Positions 15,423 to 24,107 of a stretch of 47,684 nucleotides of DNA are shown here, in pieces. Source of the DNA: Candidatus Treponema merdequi (lineage in GTDB: Bacteria > Spirochaetota > Spirochaetia > Treponematales > Treponemataceae); contig JAGHVB010000069.1 of the NCBI GenBank assembly GCA_018064525.1, forward strand, positions 1 to 47,684, read 5' to 3'. Each line of letters begins with the position of its first letter. Within the stretch, counting starts at the first letter, position 1. The notes below the pieces were generated by a model. The model searched no databases. It had not been told where the DNA came from and saw only the letters and a program-made list of their open reading frames with translations. A program made the position numbers and the translations under genes.

Positions 15423-15500
15423 AGGAATTTATAAACTTGACTCCTATGTATTTCACTTGTACTATAAAAACATATTAGTTTTTTTTCAGGTGGAATTTAT

Positions 15501-16373
15501 ATGAAAAAGTTTTGTATTTTTATTGCTGTTTGTCTCTCTGCTTTCTGTATGTTTAGTCAGACTCCAAAAACAGATAAAGAAATCAAAGATTATCTTATTA
15601 CAAACGGATTTAACTGTTTTAAGTTTAATGCTGATGGAACTTACTCTTACTCACAAAAAGGCGGAGGCGAAGTACTAAGCGGCGAAGGAACATATTCTGT
15701 TAAAAACGGTATTATAATTTTTGAAACTCTCGGAAAACATTTTGAAACTCCTGTATACGGAAAATCATTCGCACAAAAACTTGAACTTCCTGGAAAATAC
15801 ATAATCGATTTTGAAATTCAGAACGCCTACTATCAGGGTGCACTCATTAATACAAGTGACTCAGAAATGATACTGTGGTCATTGAAAGCTCCTGATTTTG
15901 GACCTGGAACAGACGAAAGCATAATCACAATAGACGGAGTAAAGTGCATCAAATATCCAACATGGGATGACGAACAAGCCGGCAGAGGAGACAGAGGATA
16001 CATTGTCCTCCTCGAAAATTTAAAACTCAGAAGTATGCCAACAACATCTTCATCAGTAGTATCGGTAACAGGCTATGACAACGAAGTAGGTTTTTCATCT
16101 ACTACGCGCTCTGTAGAATACGCCGGAAAAATCTGCACAATCATTGCCAAAACAGTTGAAAAGACAACAATCGACGGCATCACAGCACCATGGTATATGA
16201 TTACAGCCTATGGCTGCGACGACATGGGCCTCGACTTTCAGGACGCATGGATCTTCGGCGGCTACGTAAAAGAATTCAAAAGCAAAGACCTCGATTCCAT
16301 GAAACGCCAATACACCCCACTTCTCGAACAGTCCATCCGAAAAGCAGGCGGGTATTTGAAAAATTCAAAATAG
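15501..16373 (+). CDS. secreted protein with bacterial SH3-like domain
   Basis: A 290-aa exported protein. The signal peptide is residues 1-19 (cleavage after FCMFSQ). A lipocalin/beta-rich N-terminal half (FKFNADGTYSYS...GEGTYSVKNGIIIFE) follows. The C-terminal segment (about 165-265) resembles a treponemal SH3-type domain: YIVLLENLKLRSMPTTSSSVVSV near its start and PWYMITAYG...AWIFGGYVKEF at its end. Such domains bind peptidoglycan or protein ligands in the periplasm. AGGTGG lies 8 nt before the ATG. The gene stands alone, flanked on both sides by related palindromic repeats. Confidence 0.75.
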   Translation: MKKFCIFIAVCLSAFCMFSQTPKTDKEIKDYLITNGFNCFKFNADGTYSYSQKGGGEVLSGEGTYSVKNGIIIFETLGKHFETPVYGKSFAQKLELPGKYIIDFEIQNAYYQGALINTSDSEMILWSLKAPDFGPGTDESIITIDGVKCIKYPTWDDEQAGRGDRGYIVLLENLKLRSMPTTSSSVVSVTGYDNEVGFSSTTRSVEYAGKICTIIAKTVEKTTIDGITAPWYMITAYGCDDMGLDFQDAWIFGGYVKEFKSKDLDSMKRQYTPLLEQSIRKAGGYLKNSK

Positions 16374-16520
16374 TACCTACATCTCCCCCAGAGTCTGTAC
16401 GGAATTGCAAATACATGATTTTTCAACGATTGATGCATGTAATACCAAAAACTGATTCACAAATTGGTTCGATTTTGTTAAATATCCGACTTTAAGAAAT
16501 AAATCATCCAAGAGACAAAT

Positions 16521-16658
16521 CTCCTGACTCTGAGTTCTGATGACTCTGTAAATAATTATTTAATTAGTATGATTTTCCTACCCAGAGGCTGAGCGCGATG
16601 ATTGTATTAATATCAAGTGATTAAATAACAAAGAGTCATCAGAACTCAGAATCAGGAG
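16521..16658. repeat. 138-bp palindromic element, copy B
   Basis: The 373-bp gene-free stretch 16374-16747 contains a 27-bp inverted repeat (16521-16547 and 16632-16658) with a single mismatch, beginning CTCCTGACTCTGAGTTCTGA. Its interior carries ATTTTCCTACCCAGAGGCTG (from 16569) and GAGCGCGAT. These are the inner arm and flank of copy A in reverse orientation. A third fragment, CCCAGAGTCTGTACGG...TTGCAAATAC, occurs at 16386-16412. The terminal inverted repeats make it MITE-like. Confidence 0.7.
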
Positions 16659-16701
16659 ATTTTATTTTGTGTGTAATTCATTTCTTAACCGGCATCATTC
16701 G

Positions 16702-16736
16702 AAAAAAAAACCGCGGCTACTTGCGTGCCGCGGTTT
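16702..16736 (-). terminator. rho-independent terminator of gatB
   Basis: On the minus strand a perfect stem AACCGCGGC / GCCGCGGTT with a 9-nt loop is followed by a T run (plus-strand A run 16702-16710). It lies 12 bp after the gatB stop codon. Confidence 0.9.
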
Positions 16737-16747
16737 ATGTTCTTTAC

Positions 16748-18292
16748 TTACATCTTTGCAAGTTTTTCGTTGATCAATTTTGTAGCCTGACCCGGGTTCG
16801 CTTTGCCCTGGCTCACTTTCATTACCTGACCCATGAGCCAGCCGACAACATTTGTCTTTCCGCTCTTAAAGTCAGCGACTGCTTTTGGATTTGCAGCAAT
16901 TACATCGTCTACGATTTTTTCGATTGCGCCTGTATCACTTACAACTTCCATTCCTTTTTCCTTGATGATTACAGATGGAAGTTTGTTAGAAGAAAGCATC
17001 TCTGCAAATACTTCTTTTCCCTGCTTTGAAGTAATCTTTTTATCTTCGAGGGCATCGGCAAGTTCTGTGATGTGAGCAGGTGTGAGTGCGATGTCGAGAA
17101 TTGTCTTTTTTTCTTCGTTGAGTTTTGCAAGAAGTTCTGAAAGAATAAGGTTTGCAACGCGTTTAGGACTCTTTGCTTTTTCTGATGCTTCTTCAAACCA
17201 GAGTGCAAGTTCGCGTGTTGATGTCAAAGTTTCAACATCAAAATCAGAAAGCCCAAACTGTTTCTTAAATCTTGTTCTCTTCTGTTCCGGAAGTTCTCCA
17301 ACTTTTGCGAGAGCTTCTTTTACAAGTTCATCACTTACTGTGAATGGTTTGATATCTGGTTCTGTTGTAAAGCGGTAGTCTACGAAAGAGTTCTTTGTAC
17401 GCTGAACAACTGTCTTTCCGTTTACTTCGTCCCAACCCATTGTTACTTTGAAGCCTGCATTAAATTCCTGGCGGTCGTTGATAAATTCATCGAGCTGGCG
17501 TTTTGCTTCGTATGCGCATGCTTCTTTGATCGAGCGGAATGAGTTTAAGTTTTTGATTTCTGAAATCGGTGTGTGATAAAGTTTTCCGTCTTCCCAGACA
17601 TTCAAGTTGATGTTTGCGTCGCAACGCATGTTACCTTCTTCGAGATTTCCCTTTGTAACTTTTACATAGCGCAAGATTTCCTGAACTGTCTGCATAAAGA
17701 GAGCTGCTTCTTCAGGAGATGTCATATCTGGTTTTGTTACGATTTCGATAAGCGGTGTTCCGCAGCGGTTATAGTCAATGTAAGAATGTTTTCCTTCGAT
17801 ATGGAGTGACTTACCTACGTCCTCTTCCAGATGAATGCGTTCAATTCTTACGCGGCGATATTTTGAGCCTTCGTTTTCGATGATGCAGTCTTCGCCTTTA
17901 AAGTTCTGAGGTCTGCATTTTTCTCCGCCCGGCTGTTCATCTTTTGGATAATGTTTAAATGGCAAATCAACAAATCCATCATAACAAAGCGGAATGTCAT
18001 ACTGTGTAATCTGATATCCTTTTGCAAGGTCAGGATAAAAATAGTGCTTTCTGTCAAACTTTGTAAAACGAGCGATGTTGCAGTTAAGAGCCTGACCTGC
18101 GACTGCACCAAGTTCCACATAACCTTTACTAACGCGAGGCATTGCACCAGGAAGTCCGAGACATACAGGACAAACGCGTGTATCAGGCATACCACCGTAA
18201 CGGTTTTCGCACGCACAGAACGCCTTAGTCTTTGTCAAAAGCTGAGTATGGATTTCACATCCGATTACAATTTCGTATTTATCAATAGCCAT
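16748..18292 (-). CDS. gatB: Asp-tRNA(Asn)/Glu-tRNA(Gln) amidotransferase subunit B
   Basis: A 514-aa GatB with the family signatures: YEIVIGCEIHTQLLTKTKAF at the N-terminus, the zinc-associated CPVCLGLPGAMP, KHYFYPDLAKGYQITQYD, the RCGTPLIEIV segment and the C-terminal YqeY-like tail domain ending in GQVMKVSQGKANPGQA. It phosphorylates and transamidates misacylated Glu-tRNA(Gln) or Asp-tRNA(Asn), with ammonia delivered by GatA. The partner genes gatC and gatA lie about 21 kb away on the same strand, so this gatB is a separate transcription unit with its own terminator. The length is slightly above the usual 475-500 aa. Confidence 0.96.
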   Translation of the reverse strand: MAIDKYEIVIGCEIHTQLLTKTKAFCACENRYGGMPDTRVCPVCLGLPGAMPRVSKGYVELGAVAGQALNCNIARFTKFDRKHYFYPDLAKGYQITQYDIPLCYDGFVDLPFKHYPKDEQPGGEKCRPQNFKGEDCIIENEGSKYRRVRIERIHLEEDVGKSLHIEGKHSYIDYNRCGTPLIEIVTKPDMTSPEEAALFMQTVQEILRYVKVTKGNLEEGNMRCDANINLNVWEDGKLYHTPISEIKNLNSFRSIKEACAYEAKRQLDEFINDRQEFNAGFKVTMGWDEVNGKTVVQRTKNSFVDYRFTTEPDIKPFTVSDELVKEALAKVGELPEQKRTRFKKQFGLSDFDVETLTSTRELALWFEEASEKAKSPKRVANLILSELLAKLNEEKKTILDIALTPAHITELADALEDKKITSKQGKEVFAEMLSSNKLPSVIIKEKGMEVVSDTGAIEKIVDDVIAANPKAVADFKSGKTNVVGWLMGQVMKVSQGKANPGQATKLINEKLAKM

Positions 18293-18348
18293 TTTTCTAT
18301 TCCTATATAAATAGAAAATATATCAAAAATGCCGGTTTTTAACAATAA

Positions 18349-18367
18349 GCGGGTGGAATTTGCCCGC
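18349..18367 (-). terminator. possible terminator hairpin after znuA
   Basis: GCGGG (18349-18353) pairs with CCCGC (18363-18367), which on the minus strand lies about 50 nt after the znuA stop. It is followed by TTATTGTT, a weak U tract. Confidence 0.35.
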
Positions 18368-18416
18368 CCGGCCATCCATAATAAAACTGCCGTCCCTACA
18401 AAAGCAGAAATCCCGG

Positions 18417-19517
18417 CTATTTCAAAAGTTCTTCAATCACTTTCAGGTTATCTTCCATCACGCTGAGATAAGTCTGGTCTTCTTTCATCTTTCCCTGCAT
18501 TGCGTTCAGCGTTACAATCTCAAGATTTCTGTTTCTGCAGTTTTCAATTACAGTTTTTGCAATCTTATCATTTCCTGTTTCTGTAATAACAATTGCCTTA
18601 ACATTGTGTTCATCTGCTTCGTGCGAAAGTTTCATGATTGTTTCAAAACTGGCTTCTGTTTCTGCCGAACATCCGTGAAAAGCTGCAACTATGTTTAATC
18701 CAAAGTCTTCTGCAAGATAGGTAAATGGATTTCTGTCTGCAATGATAACCGTCTTGTCAGAAATCAGTTCCGATGTTTCTTGTCTTACAGTTTCAGCAGT
18801 TACTGCCGCAAATTTTCCGGCAATTTCATCAAGCTTAGCTTTATAATTTTCTGCATTCTTTCTATATATACCACCATTTTCTGCATCAGCTTCGCACATC
18901 TTCTTACAGATACTGTCAACAAACGCAGAAGCCTTTTTCACAGACATCCAGATATGTTCGTCAAATTCCATTTCCTCACAATCATCTGTGCAATCAGTGT
19001 CATCTGTGGCCGCCCCGTGTTCATGTTCACAGTTTTCACAATGTTCTTCATCATGGTGATGATGTTCTTCTTCTGAAATGAGAATTTCTTTATTTACTTC
19101 CATTAAGTTAAGCGGCGCAACGCCGTTTGCGTTCATCTTTGGCAAAAGTTTTTCAATCCAGAAATCGGATTCCCCACCGCCATAGATAAATAAATCAGTT
19201 TCGTTTCCGGAAACTTTAATAATGTCTTTTGCACTCGGAGTAAAATTATGCAAATCTGTTCCACCGTTTATTAAAAGTTCAACGTCAGCTGCATCTCCTG
19301 CAACTGCTTTTGTCCATTCATAAAACGGATAAACTGTCGCAACAACTTTTATTTTTTTCAACGAATCATTTTTTGAAACAGAGTTAAAACCTGAAATGCC
19401 GGTTTTAGAAATTCCACCTGCACTCTCGTTTTTTGAACAGCCCGCAAAAGAAACGCAGAATGCCATCATAAACACACTCAAAAGGATTAACCCGGTTTTC
19501 TTATTATTTAAATTCAT
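18417..19517 (-). CDS. znuA: zinc ABC transporter substrate-binding lipoprotein (ZnuA-like)
   Basis: A 366-aa cluster-9 solute-binding lipoprotein (lipobox SFAGC, Cys27). ATVYPFYEWTKAVAG starts the mature fold. Metal ligands fit His90 (DLHNFTPS), His188 (DEHIWMS) and a later HGCSAE histidine. Residues 150-180 form a mobile His/Cys/Asp-rich loop (HHHHDEEHCENCEHEHG...) of the kind that separates zinc-specific ZnuA/AdcA from manganese receptors. It starts 61 bp after the Fur-family gene on the same strand with GAGG before its ATG, so it is probably regulated with it. The permease and ATPase genes are not in this window. Confidence 0.9.
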   Translation of the reverse strand: MNLNNKKTGLILLSVFMMAFCVSFAGCSKNESAGGISKTGISGFNSVSKNDSLKKIKVVATVYPFYEWTKAVAGDAADVELLINGGTDLHNFTPSAKDIIKVSGNETDLFIYGGGESDFWIEKLLPKMNANGVAPLNLMEVNKEILISEEEHHHHDEEHCENCEHEHGAATDDTDCTDDCEEMEFDEHIWMSVKKASAFVDSICKKMCEADAENGGIYRKNAENYKAKLDEIAGKFAAVTAETVRQETSELISDKTVIIADRNPFTYLAEDFGLNIVAAFHGCSAETEASFETIMKLSHEADEHNVKAIVITETGNDKIAKTVIENCRNRNLEIVTLNAMQGKMKEDQTYLSVMEDNLKVIEELLK

Positions 19518-19578
19518 ATTTTTACCTCAATTTTGGAAATTACAGATTCCACATACAAAACTAACGCACAGATTCCAC

Positions 19579-19998
19579 TTACGCTTTTTTAGCTTTACGG
19601 CAGTCTTTGCAGATTCCATAAAGAACAGTTTTTGAAAAATCGAGCGCAATGCCGTGTTCACTTTCAATGTGACCTGTAAACTCGGCAGACTCGTCGCAAT
19701 CAAGATGAATGATTTTTGAACATTCCGTACACTGAATATGAAGATGTGAAAGACAGTTTTCTTCTCCTGCTATGCACTGATACATTCTGTTTTTGCCATC
19801 CTTTGCAGAATGAACAATCACTTTTTTTGCACTCACAAGTTTATCAAGCTGTCTGTAAACTGTAGTTATATTTGTAATTATTTTTCTTTTTTCGAGTTCG
19901 CTGCAGATGTCATTTACGCTTACAGCGACATCTCTGTTAGCCTCAAGAAAAGATAAAATCTCTTCTCCGACTTTTGTTTTGTATTCAACCGGTCTCAT
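19579..19998 (-). CDS. Fur-family metalloregulator, probably Zur
   Basis: From ATG 19998 the product is 139 aa with the Fur layout. A winged helix is at residues 1-80 (recognition segment TNITTVYRQLDKL), then HLHIQC..C (His85, His87, Cys90, Cys93), a GHIESEHG hinge and a C-terminal CKDC pair (Cys130, Cys133) forming the structural zinc site. An upstream in-frame start at 20067 would translate the operator palindromes into a repetitive hydrophobic stretch (IICIFILQIICKF), so I reject it. The adjacent zinc-receptor gene and the tandem 7-1-7 boxes in the promoter argue for a zinc-responsive repressor that controls itself and znuA. Confidence 0.88.
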   Translation of the reverse strand: MRPVEYKTKVGEEILSFLEANRDVAVSVNDICSELEKRKIITNITTVYRQLDKLVSAKKVIVHSAKDGKNRMYQCIAGEENCLSHLHIQCTECSKIIHLDCDESAEFTGHIESEHGIALDFSKTVLYGICKDCRKAKKA

Positions 19999-20005
19999 AA
20001 TCTGT

Positions 20006-20057
20006 AATTTAACGAATTTGCAAATTATTTGCAATATGAAAATGCAAATAATTTGCA
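20006..20057 (-). promoter_or_regulatory. zur promoter with tandem 7-1-7 Fur-family boxes
   Basis: On the minus strand the promoter is TTGCAA (20029-20034), a 17-bp spacer and TAAATT (20006-20011), 7 nt before ATG 19998. Box 1 TGCAAATTATTTGCA (20019-20033) and box 2 TGCAAATAATTTGCA (20043-20057) are each perfect 7-1-7 palindromes. Together they sit in a perfect 19-bp inverted repeat (20015-20033 and 20043-20061). Box 1 covers the -35 element and spacer, so bound repressor would block RNA polymerase. The mRNA would be leaderless. Confidence 0.85.
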
Positions 20058-20074
20058 AATTCCGCACCTAAACA

Positions 20075-20103
20075 TTGTTTAATAAAAGCATAAGGGTTAT
20101 AAT
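20075..20103 (+). promoter_or_regulatory. sigma-70-type promoter of the diguanylate cyclase pair
   Basis: TTGTTT (20075-20080), a 17-bp spacer and a consensus TATAAT (20098-20103) end 6 nt before ATG 20110 with no ribosome site. A leaderless transcript is expected. The Zur boxes lie about 20 bp upstream of the -35 element. Confidence 0.65.
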
Positions 20104-20109
20104 AAAATT

Positions 20110-21189
20110 ATGTACAATCTTCGGAAGAGAATTCAGTATTTATTCATAAGAAAAGACACTTCGGTACTTTGCGCACTTATTTCAGCACTTCACATGATAA
20201 TGTCACCGGTCTGCTTTTACTATCACCTTGATTTTCTGTCACGCTACCATACATATTGTTCCATTCTCTATGTTATAATGATAATGATGTCAAAAGCGAT
20301 TCCGCCTCTATTTCTTTTTACAATGGCCGATCTGGAATCAATTGCCTACTGTTTTATAGTTACCATAATGCATGGAAACAATGCAGGCTCTTACATCCTT
20401 CCAATGACGCTTTTAACATATCTTTTTATGATTGTAATTTCATCAAAAAAAGAAACTTACTCAACAATTCTTCCAACCACAATCACAATTATTGTTGTCC
20501 TCATACTTCAGATATTAAATTTTTATCCTTCAAAAAACGCTGTCTCATTTCCAAAAAGTTTTTACCTTTTTCATTACACAACCTATTCAATAACAAGCGT
20601 TTTAACAATATGCTTTATCTGTTATGTAATTCAGAAAAAATTCTACCGCTTCAGAGAAAAAACAAGAATTAAAACTGCATACCTCAATTATTCTGCAACT
20701 CATGACTCATTGACAAAAGCCCTCAACAGAAGACATGTTTCAGAAATCATCAGCAACTATACTTCAAGCGCAGAATACGCAGATACAATTTTTACTACTG
20801 CAATTTTTGACATCGATAATTTTAAAAAAATCAATGACACTTATGGTCATAACTGCGGAGATGTAATTCTCAAACTTCTTGCAGATTTAATTCACAGAAG
20901 TCTTCCGGAAAATACAGTTTTTGCACGCTGGGGCGGTGAGGAATTTTTAATTCTTTTTATTGGAACTTCTAACGACGCATATCAGATTTTAAATGAACTT
21001 CGTGAAAGAATAGAAGACAATTCTTTCAGGTACTTTAACAAAGCAATTAAAATTACAATTACAATCGGCTTGAGCAGTTCAGAAAAATCTTATAACTTTC
21101 AGAAAATGCTTATCGATGCAGACAACAATCTTCTCATCGGTAAACGCACAGGAAAAAATAAAATTGTAAGAGGAGAATCAGAACAATGA
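20110..21189 (+). CDS. membrane GGDEF diguanylate cyclase
   Basis: A 359-aa protein. About six membrane helices occupy residues 15-180, without a periplasmic sensor domain of note. The C-terminal GGDEF domain has DSLTKALNRRH, the FDIDNFKKINDTYGHNCGD metal-binding segment, the active-site GGEEF at about 275-279 and the closing DADNNLLIGKRTGKN. It should make cyclic di-GMP from two GTP. The RxxD inhibitory site expected five residues before GGEEF is absent (PENT), so product feedback is probably lost. Its stop overlaps the next gene's ATG by 4 bp. Confidence 0.92.
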   Translation: MYNLRKRIQYLFIRKDTSVLCALISALHMIMSPVCFYYHLDFLSRYHTYCSILYVIMIMMSKAIPPLFLFTMADLESIAYCFIVTIMHGNNAGSYILPMTLLTYLFMIVISSKKETYSTILPTTITIIVVLILQILNFYPSKNAVSFPKSFYLFHYTTYSITSVLTICFICYVIQKKFYRFREKTRIKTAYLNYSATHDSLTKALNRRHVSEIISNYTSSAEYADTIFTTAIFDIDNFKKINDTYGHNCGDVILKLLADLIHRSLPENTVFARWGGEEFLILFIGTSNDAYQILNELRERIEDNSFRYFNKAIKITITIGLSSSEKSYNFQKMLIDADNNLLIGKRTGKNKIVRGESEQ

Positions 21190-22274
21190 AGCAGCGGGTT
21201 CCCATTTACAAACTTTTATTAAATCCATTTCCTTACATCTGTTTTTTTGAAGCATTTCTCAGCATTGCAAAAAACATAATTTATATTTCCCAATCAGACA
21301 GTTATTTTGATCTCGTTCTTCTCTGGGGAACAGTTTCTTCAATCATTTATATTGCACTCGGTACAATCTTTGCAAAGAAAAATAAAATAATTCTTTTTAT
21401 GTTTTATATTCTTGAAACCTGCTGCAGGATTTTTGTTTCAACTTCTTATTATCACACAAGCTTAAATTACGAAATTCTGCTTATCTCATTTTTTTCTGTT
21501 TTTTATCTTTTCAGCACTGATATCAAAGTTTATAAAGTTCCATACTTCTTTTCCATTCTGCTTATTGTCCTTACAATGTTCCATAGTTTTTCCGTCAAAA
21601 CAGTTTACTTTCTTCCGCTTTCTGCAATGTCCGACAACATGATTACTTTTTCAAAAGTTGAATCTTTATCTACAATCATTCTGACTTCAGTTCAATTAAT
21701 TTTAATTTCAATTTCTTCTTCACTTTCACTTAGAAAAATAAGACTCAAAAATGAAGTCACTCAGAAAAAACTTGAATACATAACATGTCACGATACTCTT
21801 ACAGGTTTAATGAACAGATATCTTGCCTTTACTTATTTTTCAAACTGCGAAACAAGAAAAACCAACGAAGGTCTTGATTATGGAATTGCAATCCTTGATA
21901 TCGATGATTTTAAAAAAATAAATGACCTTTACGGACATGACTGCGGAGACTTTGTTCTCAAAAGCTATACTCAGGAATTACGTAAACGCCTTCCGCATCA
22001 GAATAAAATCAGCCGCTGGGGTGGCGAAGAATTTGTAATCATTTTTCCAAAAATTACACAGGAAACTATTTTTGAACTTGATACAATAAGGGAACTTCTT
22101 TCACTGACTCCATTTTATTATAACGGTATTACGATTCATGTTTCTGCAACATACGGAATAAGTTCTTCAAGAAAACTTGCTTCTGCAAATGATATCTTAA
22201 ATGATGCAGATGCACATCTTTACATCGGAAAAGAAAATGGTAAAAACAGGCTTGTTGTTTCAGAAAACTTTTGA
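21186..22274 (+). CDS. membrane GGDEF diguanylate cyclase, tandem paralogue
   Basis: A 362-aa protein with the same architecture as its upstream neighbour: about six hydrophobic helices up to residue 180, then DTLTGLMNRY, LDIDDFKKINDLYGHDCGDF, GGEEF at about 279-283 and DADAHLYIGKENGKN. It also lacks the RxxD inhibitory site (PHQN at that place). The ATGA overlap with the first gene indicates coupled translation, which keeps the two cyclases at matched levels. The pair most likely arose by tandem duplication followed by divergence of the membrane part. Confidence 0.92.
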   Translation: MKQRVPIYKLLLNPFPYICFFEAFLSIAKNIIYISQSDSYFDLVLLWGTVSSIIYIALGTIFAKKNKIILFMFYILETCCRIFVSTSYYHTSLNYEILLISFFSVFYLFSTDIKVYKVPYFFSILLIVLTMFHSFSVKTVYFLPLSAMSDNMITFSKVESLSTIILTSVQLILISISSSLSLRKIRLKNEVTQKKLEYITCHDTLTGLMNRYLAFTYFSNCETRKTNEGLDYGIAILDIDDFKKINDLYGHDCGDFVLKSYTQELRKRLPHQNKISRWGGEEFVIIFPKITQETIFELDTIRELLSLTPFYYNGITIHVSATYGISSSRKLASANDILNDADAHLYIGKENGKNRLVVSENF

Positions 22275-22287
22275 TACTATAAAAATT

Positions 22288-22758
22288 ATGAAAAATATGA
22301 AAATGAAAAACGTCACAAAATTATTATCTATATCAGCATTTGCTTTATTTTTATCCGCATGTCAGACGGTTCCAGAAGTTATTCCGGAAGACCTTTCTGC
22401 TTTACAGCTGATTCAGCGCGGGCAGGATGCAATGGGACAGCAGAATTATAAAGCTGCAGACGCTTATTACATTGCCTGCATTGAACGCTACGAAGACAAT
22501 TTAAAAACTTATGTAGAAGCACGCTATGAACTTGCTCAGTCTAACTTCAAACAGAAAAAATATGAAATTGCAAAAGAAATGTATACAGAAATCGTAAATG
22601 TTTTTGATGATCCTAATGCAATTTACCAGGTTCAGTCTAAATACAAAAAACTAGCATCACTCGGATTAGAACGCATCAAAGCAATCGAAGATAAAAAAGC
22701 TGCAGAAGAAAAAAAGAAAGCCGAAAAAAAAGCAAAACGCGAAAACAAAAGTAAATAA
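22288..22758 (+). CDS. TPR-containing lipoprotein
   Basis: About 156 aa from ATG 22288. The signal peptide ends in the lipobox FLSAC, followed by helical repeats (LQLIQRGQDAMGQQNYKAADAYYIACIERY...YELAQSNFKQKKYEIAKEMYTEIV), as in BamD/YbgF-like envelope proteins, and a lysine-rich coiled tail (KAAEEKKKAEKKAKREN). The longer frame from 22201 overlaps the GGDEF gene and would bury the signal peptide. TATAAA lies 4 nt upstream, so the true start may be at 22297 or 22303. The role is probably envelope scaffolding; this is inference. Confidence 0.75.
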   Translation: MKNMKMKNVTKLLSISAFALFLSACQTVPEVIPEDLSALQLIQRGQDAMGQQNYKAADAYYIACIERYEDNLKTYVEARYELAQSNFKQKKYEIAKEMYTEIVNVFDDPNAIYQVQSKYKKLASLGLERIKAIEDKKAAEEKKKAEKKAKRENKSK

Positions 22759-22792
22759 CTCTTTCTTTTTTTAAGTCACATAAATCTTTTAA

Positions 22793-24055
22793 TTATTTTC
22801 TTTTATCTTTATCCTCTGGTGTAATGATTGCATTTATAACAATTCCTTTTTTATGAGAAATGTCTTCAACAAGAGTTTTGCTGTACTTTCCGGTTCTTCT
22901 CGGAGAAGGATGAGGTTCTGCATCTCCGATTAAAATAACTTTTCTGTATGCATCAGGACGCCAGGCAAAAAATTCCATCGAAGCATAAAGCGCTTCATAA
23001 ACTGCTTCCGGCACATCACCGCCTTCAGTTCCTCTGATCGAAATCGAACGGACATTTTTTACAAATTCATTTACGCTCGTCGTAAAAGCATACCATCTTA
23101 CAGGCAGTCCGTTGTAATTAAAGCTGTCTCCATAATCGCGGTAAAAGACAAGTCCAAGTCTGACATCATTAAATTCTTTCAGACCTTCCAGAAGCGACGG
23201 GACCCATTCATCCTTAAGTTTCTGAATATCATCTTTCATGCTTCCTGTTGCGTCTATTGCAAAAACAATATCTGCTTTGTCTTTAGGCGAAATGCTTTTT
23301 ATTGCACTCATTATGTCATCAATGATTGTTTCCGGTCCTTTTGAAAAAATCATAAAATCAGATATCTGTTCAAAAGTATGTGCCGCCATTGGATTATAAG
23401 CATCTGTCAGAATTACTTCCGGCACCTCTTCTTTTATAATTTCTGGTTCCGGCACAGCAACCTTTTTTACTGCTTTCTTTTTTGCAGGAATTTTCTTTAC
23501 CGCAAAATCAAACATAAACGGATTGTCCGAAAACCGTCCCGTATAATCACAGAATTTTTTTTCAAAAGTACGGATATTTATAAAAGTACCCTTTCCTATT
23601 TTTACAGTTCCATTCCGGCTCCAGGAATAACCGTAAACAATTTCAGATGGAATAAAAATATGAAAGCATTCTTTAAAATATTCATTAGACTCAACAGTCG
23701 AATCAACAAGTGAATATTTTGCCTGAGGAGAATCAAGTTTTTCTCCGTTCAGCATCCTGATTTCATCACCGTTGATTTTATTATATTCTTTTGCACGATA
23801 TGCGTAATTCGGTTCCTGTCCCGAAGGATCTTTTGTTGTTTCTGTAAGCATTACAGATTCAATTCCGTTAAGTTTTTCGATATAGAGATGATAGCCGGAA
23901 ATTTCTTTTGAAGAAGCATTTTTTTCTTCTACAACTTTTAAATTCTGCGGACCAACTGAAAGTTTCTTTAAATCAGATTCAGTCTGTGCGTAAATTCCAC
24001 TTAAAAAAAGAATTTTTACTATACAAAACAACCAGAAAATTACAGATTTCTTCAT
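22793..24055 (-). CDS. secreted von Willebrand factor A protein
   Basis: A 420-aa exported protein. The signal peptide is residues 1-24 (GIYAQ). An N-terminal beta-rich domain extends to about residue 195, then a lysine/proline-rich linker (KKIPAKKKAVKKVAVPEPE). The C-terminal vWA domain has the MIDAS motif DATGS (about residue 268), an EGGDVPEAVYEAL segment and LIGDAEPHPSP. The TIERG-like GTEGGD helps complete the metal site. Such periplasmic vWA proteins bind protein partners. It is unrelated in sequence to the TerY-like protein of the island. It is convergent with the TPR lipoprotein and divergent from the gene at 24108. Confidence 0.8.
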   Translation of the reverse strand: MKKSVIFWLFCIVKILFLSGIYAQTESDLKKLSVGPQNLKVVEEKNASSKEISGYHLYIEKLNGIESVMLTETTKDPSGQEPNYAYRAKEYNKINGDEIRMLNGEKLDSPQAKYSLVDSTVESNEYFKECFHIFIPSEIVYGYSWSRNGTVKIGKGTFINIRTFEKKFCDYTGRFSDNPFMFDFAVKKIPAKKKAVKKVAVPEPEIIKEEVPEVILTDAYNPMAAHTFEQISDFMIFSKGPETIIDDIMSAIKSISPKDKADIVFAIDATGSMKDDIQKLKDEWVPSLLEGLKEFNDVRLGLVFYRDYGDSFNYNGLPVRWYAFTTSVNEFVKNVRSISIRGTEGGDVPEAVYEALYASMEFFAWRPDAYRKVILIGDAEPHPSPRRTGKYSKTLVEDISHKKGIVINAIITPEDKDKRK

Positions 24056-24107
24056 ATTTTAATTATCGGATAGAACTTTAGTATAATTTATGTTATAATT
24101 TATTATT

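Noticed and set aside
19999..20067. Upstream start for the Fur-family gene
   Set aside because: The added residues are a translation of the tandem operator palindromes and the promoter; Fur proteins do not carry such an extension.
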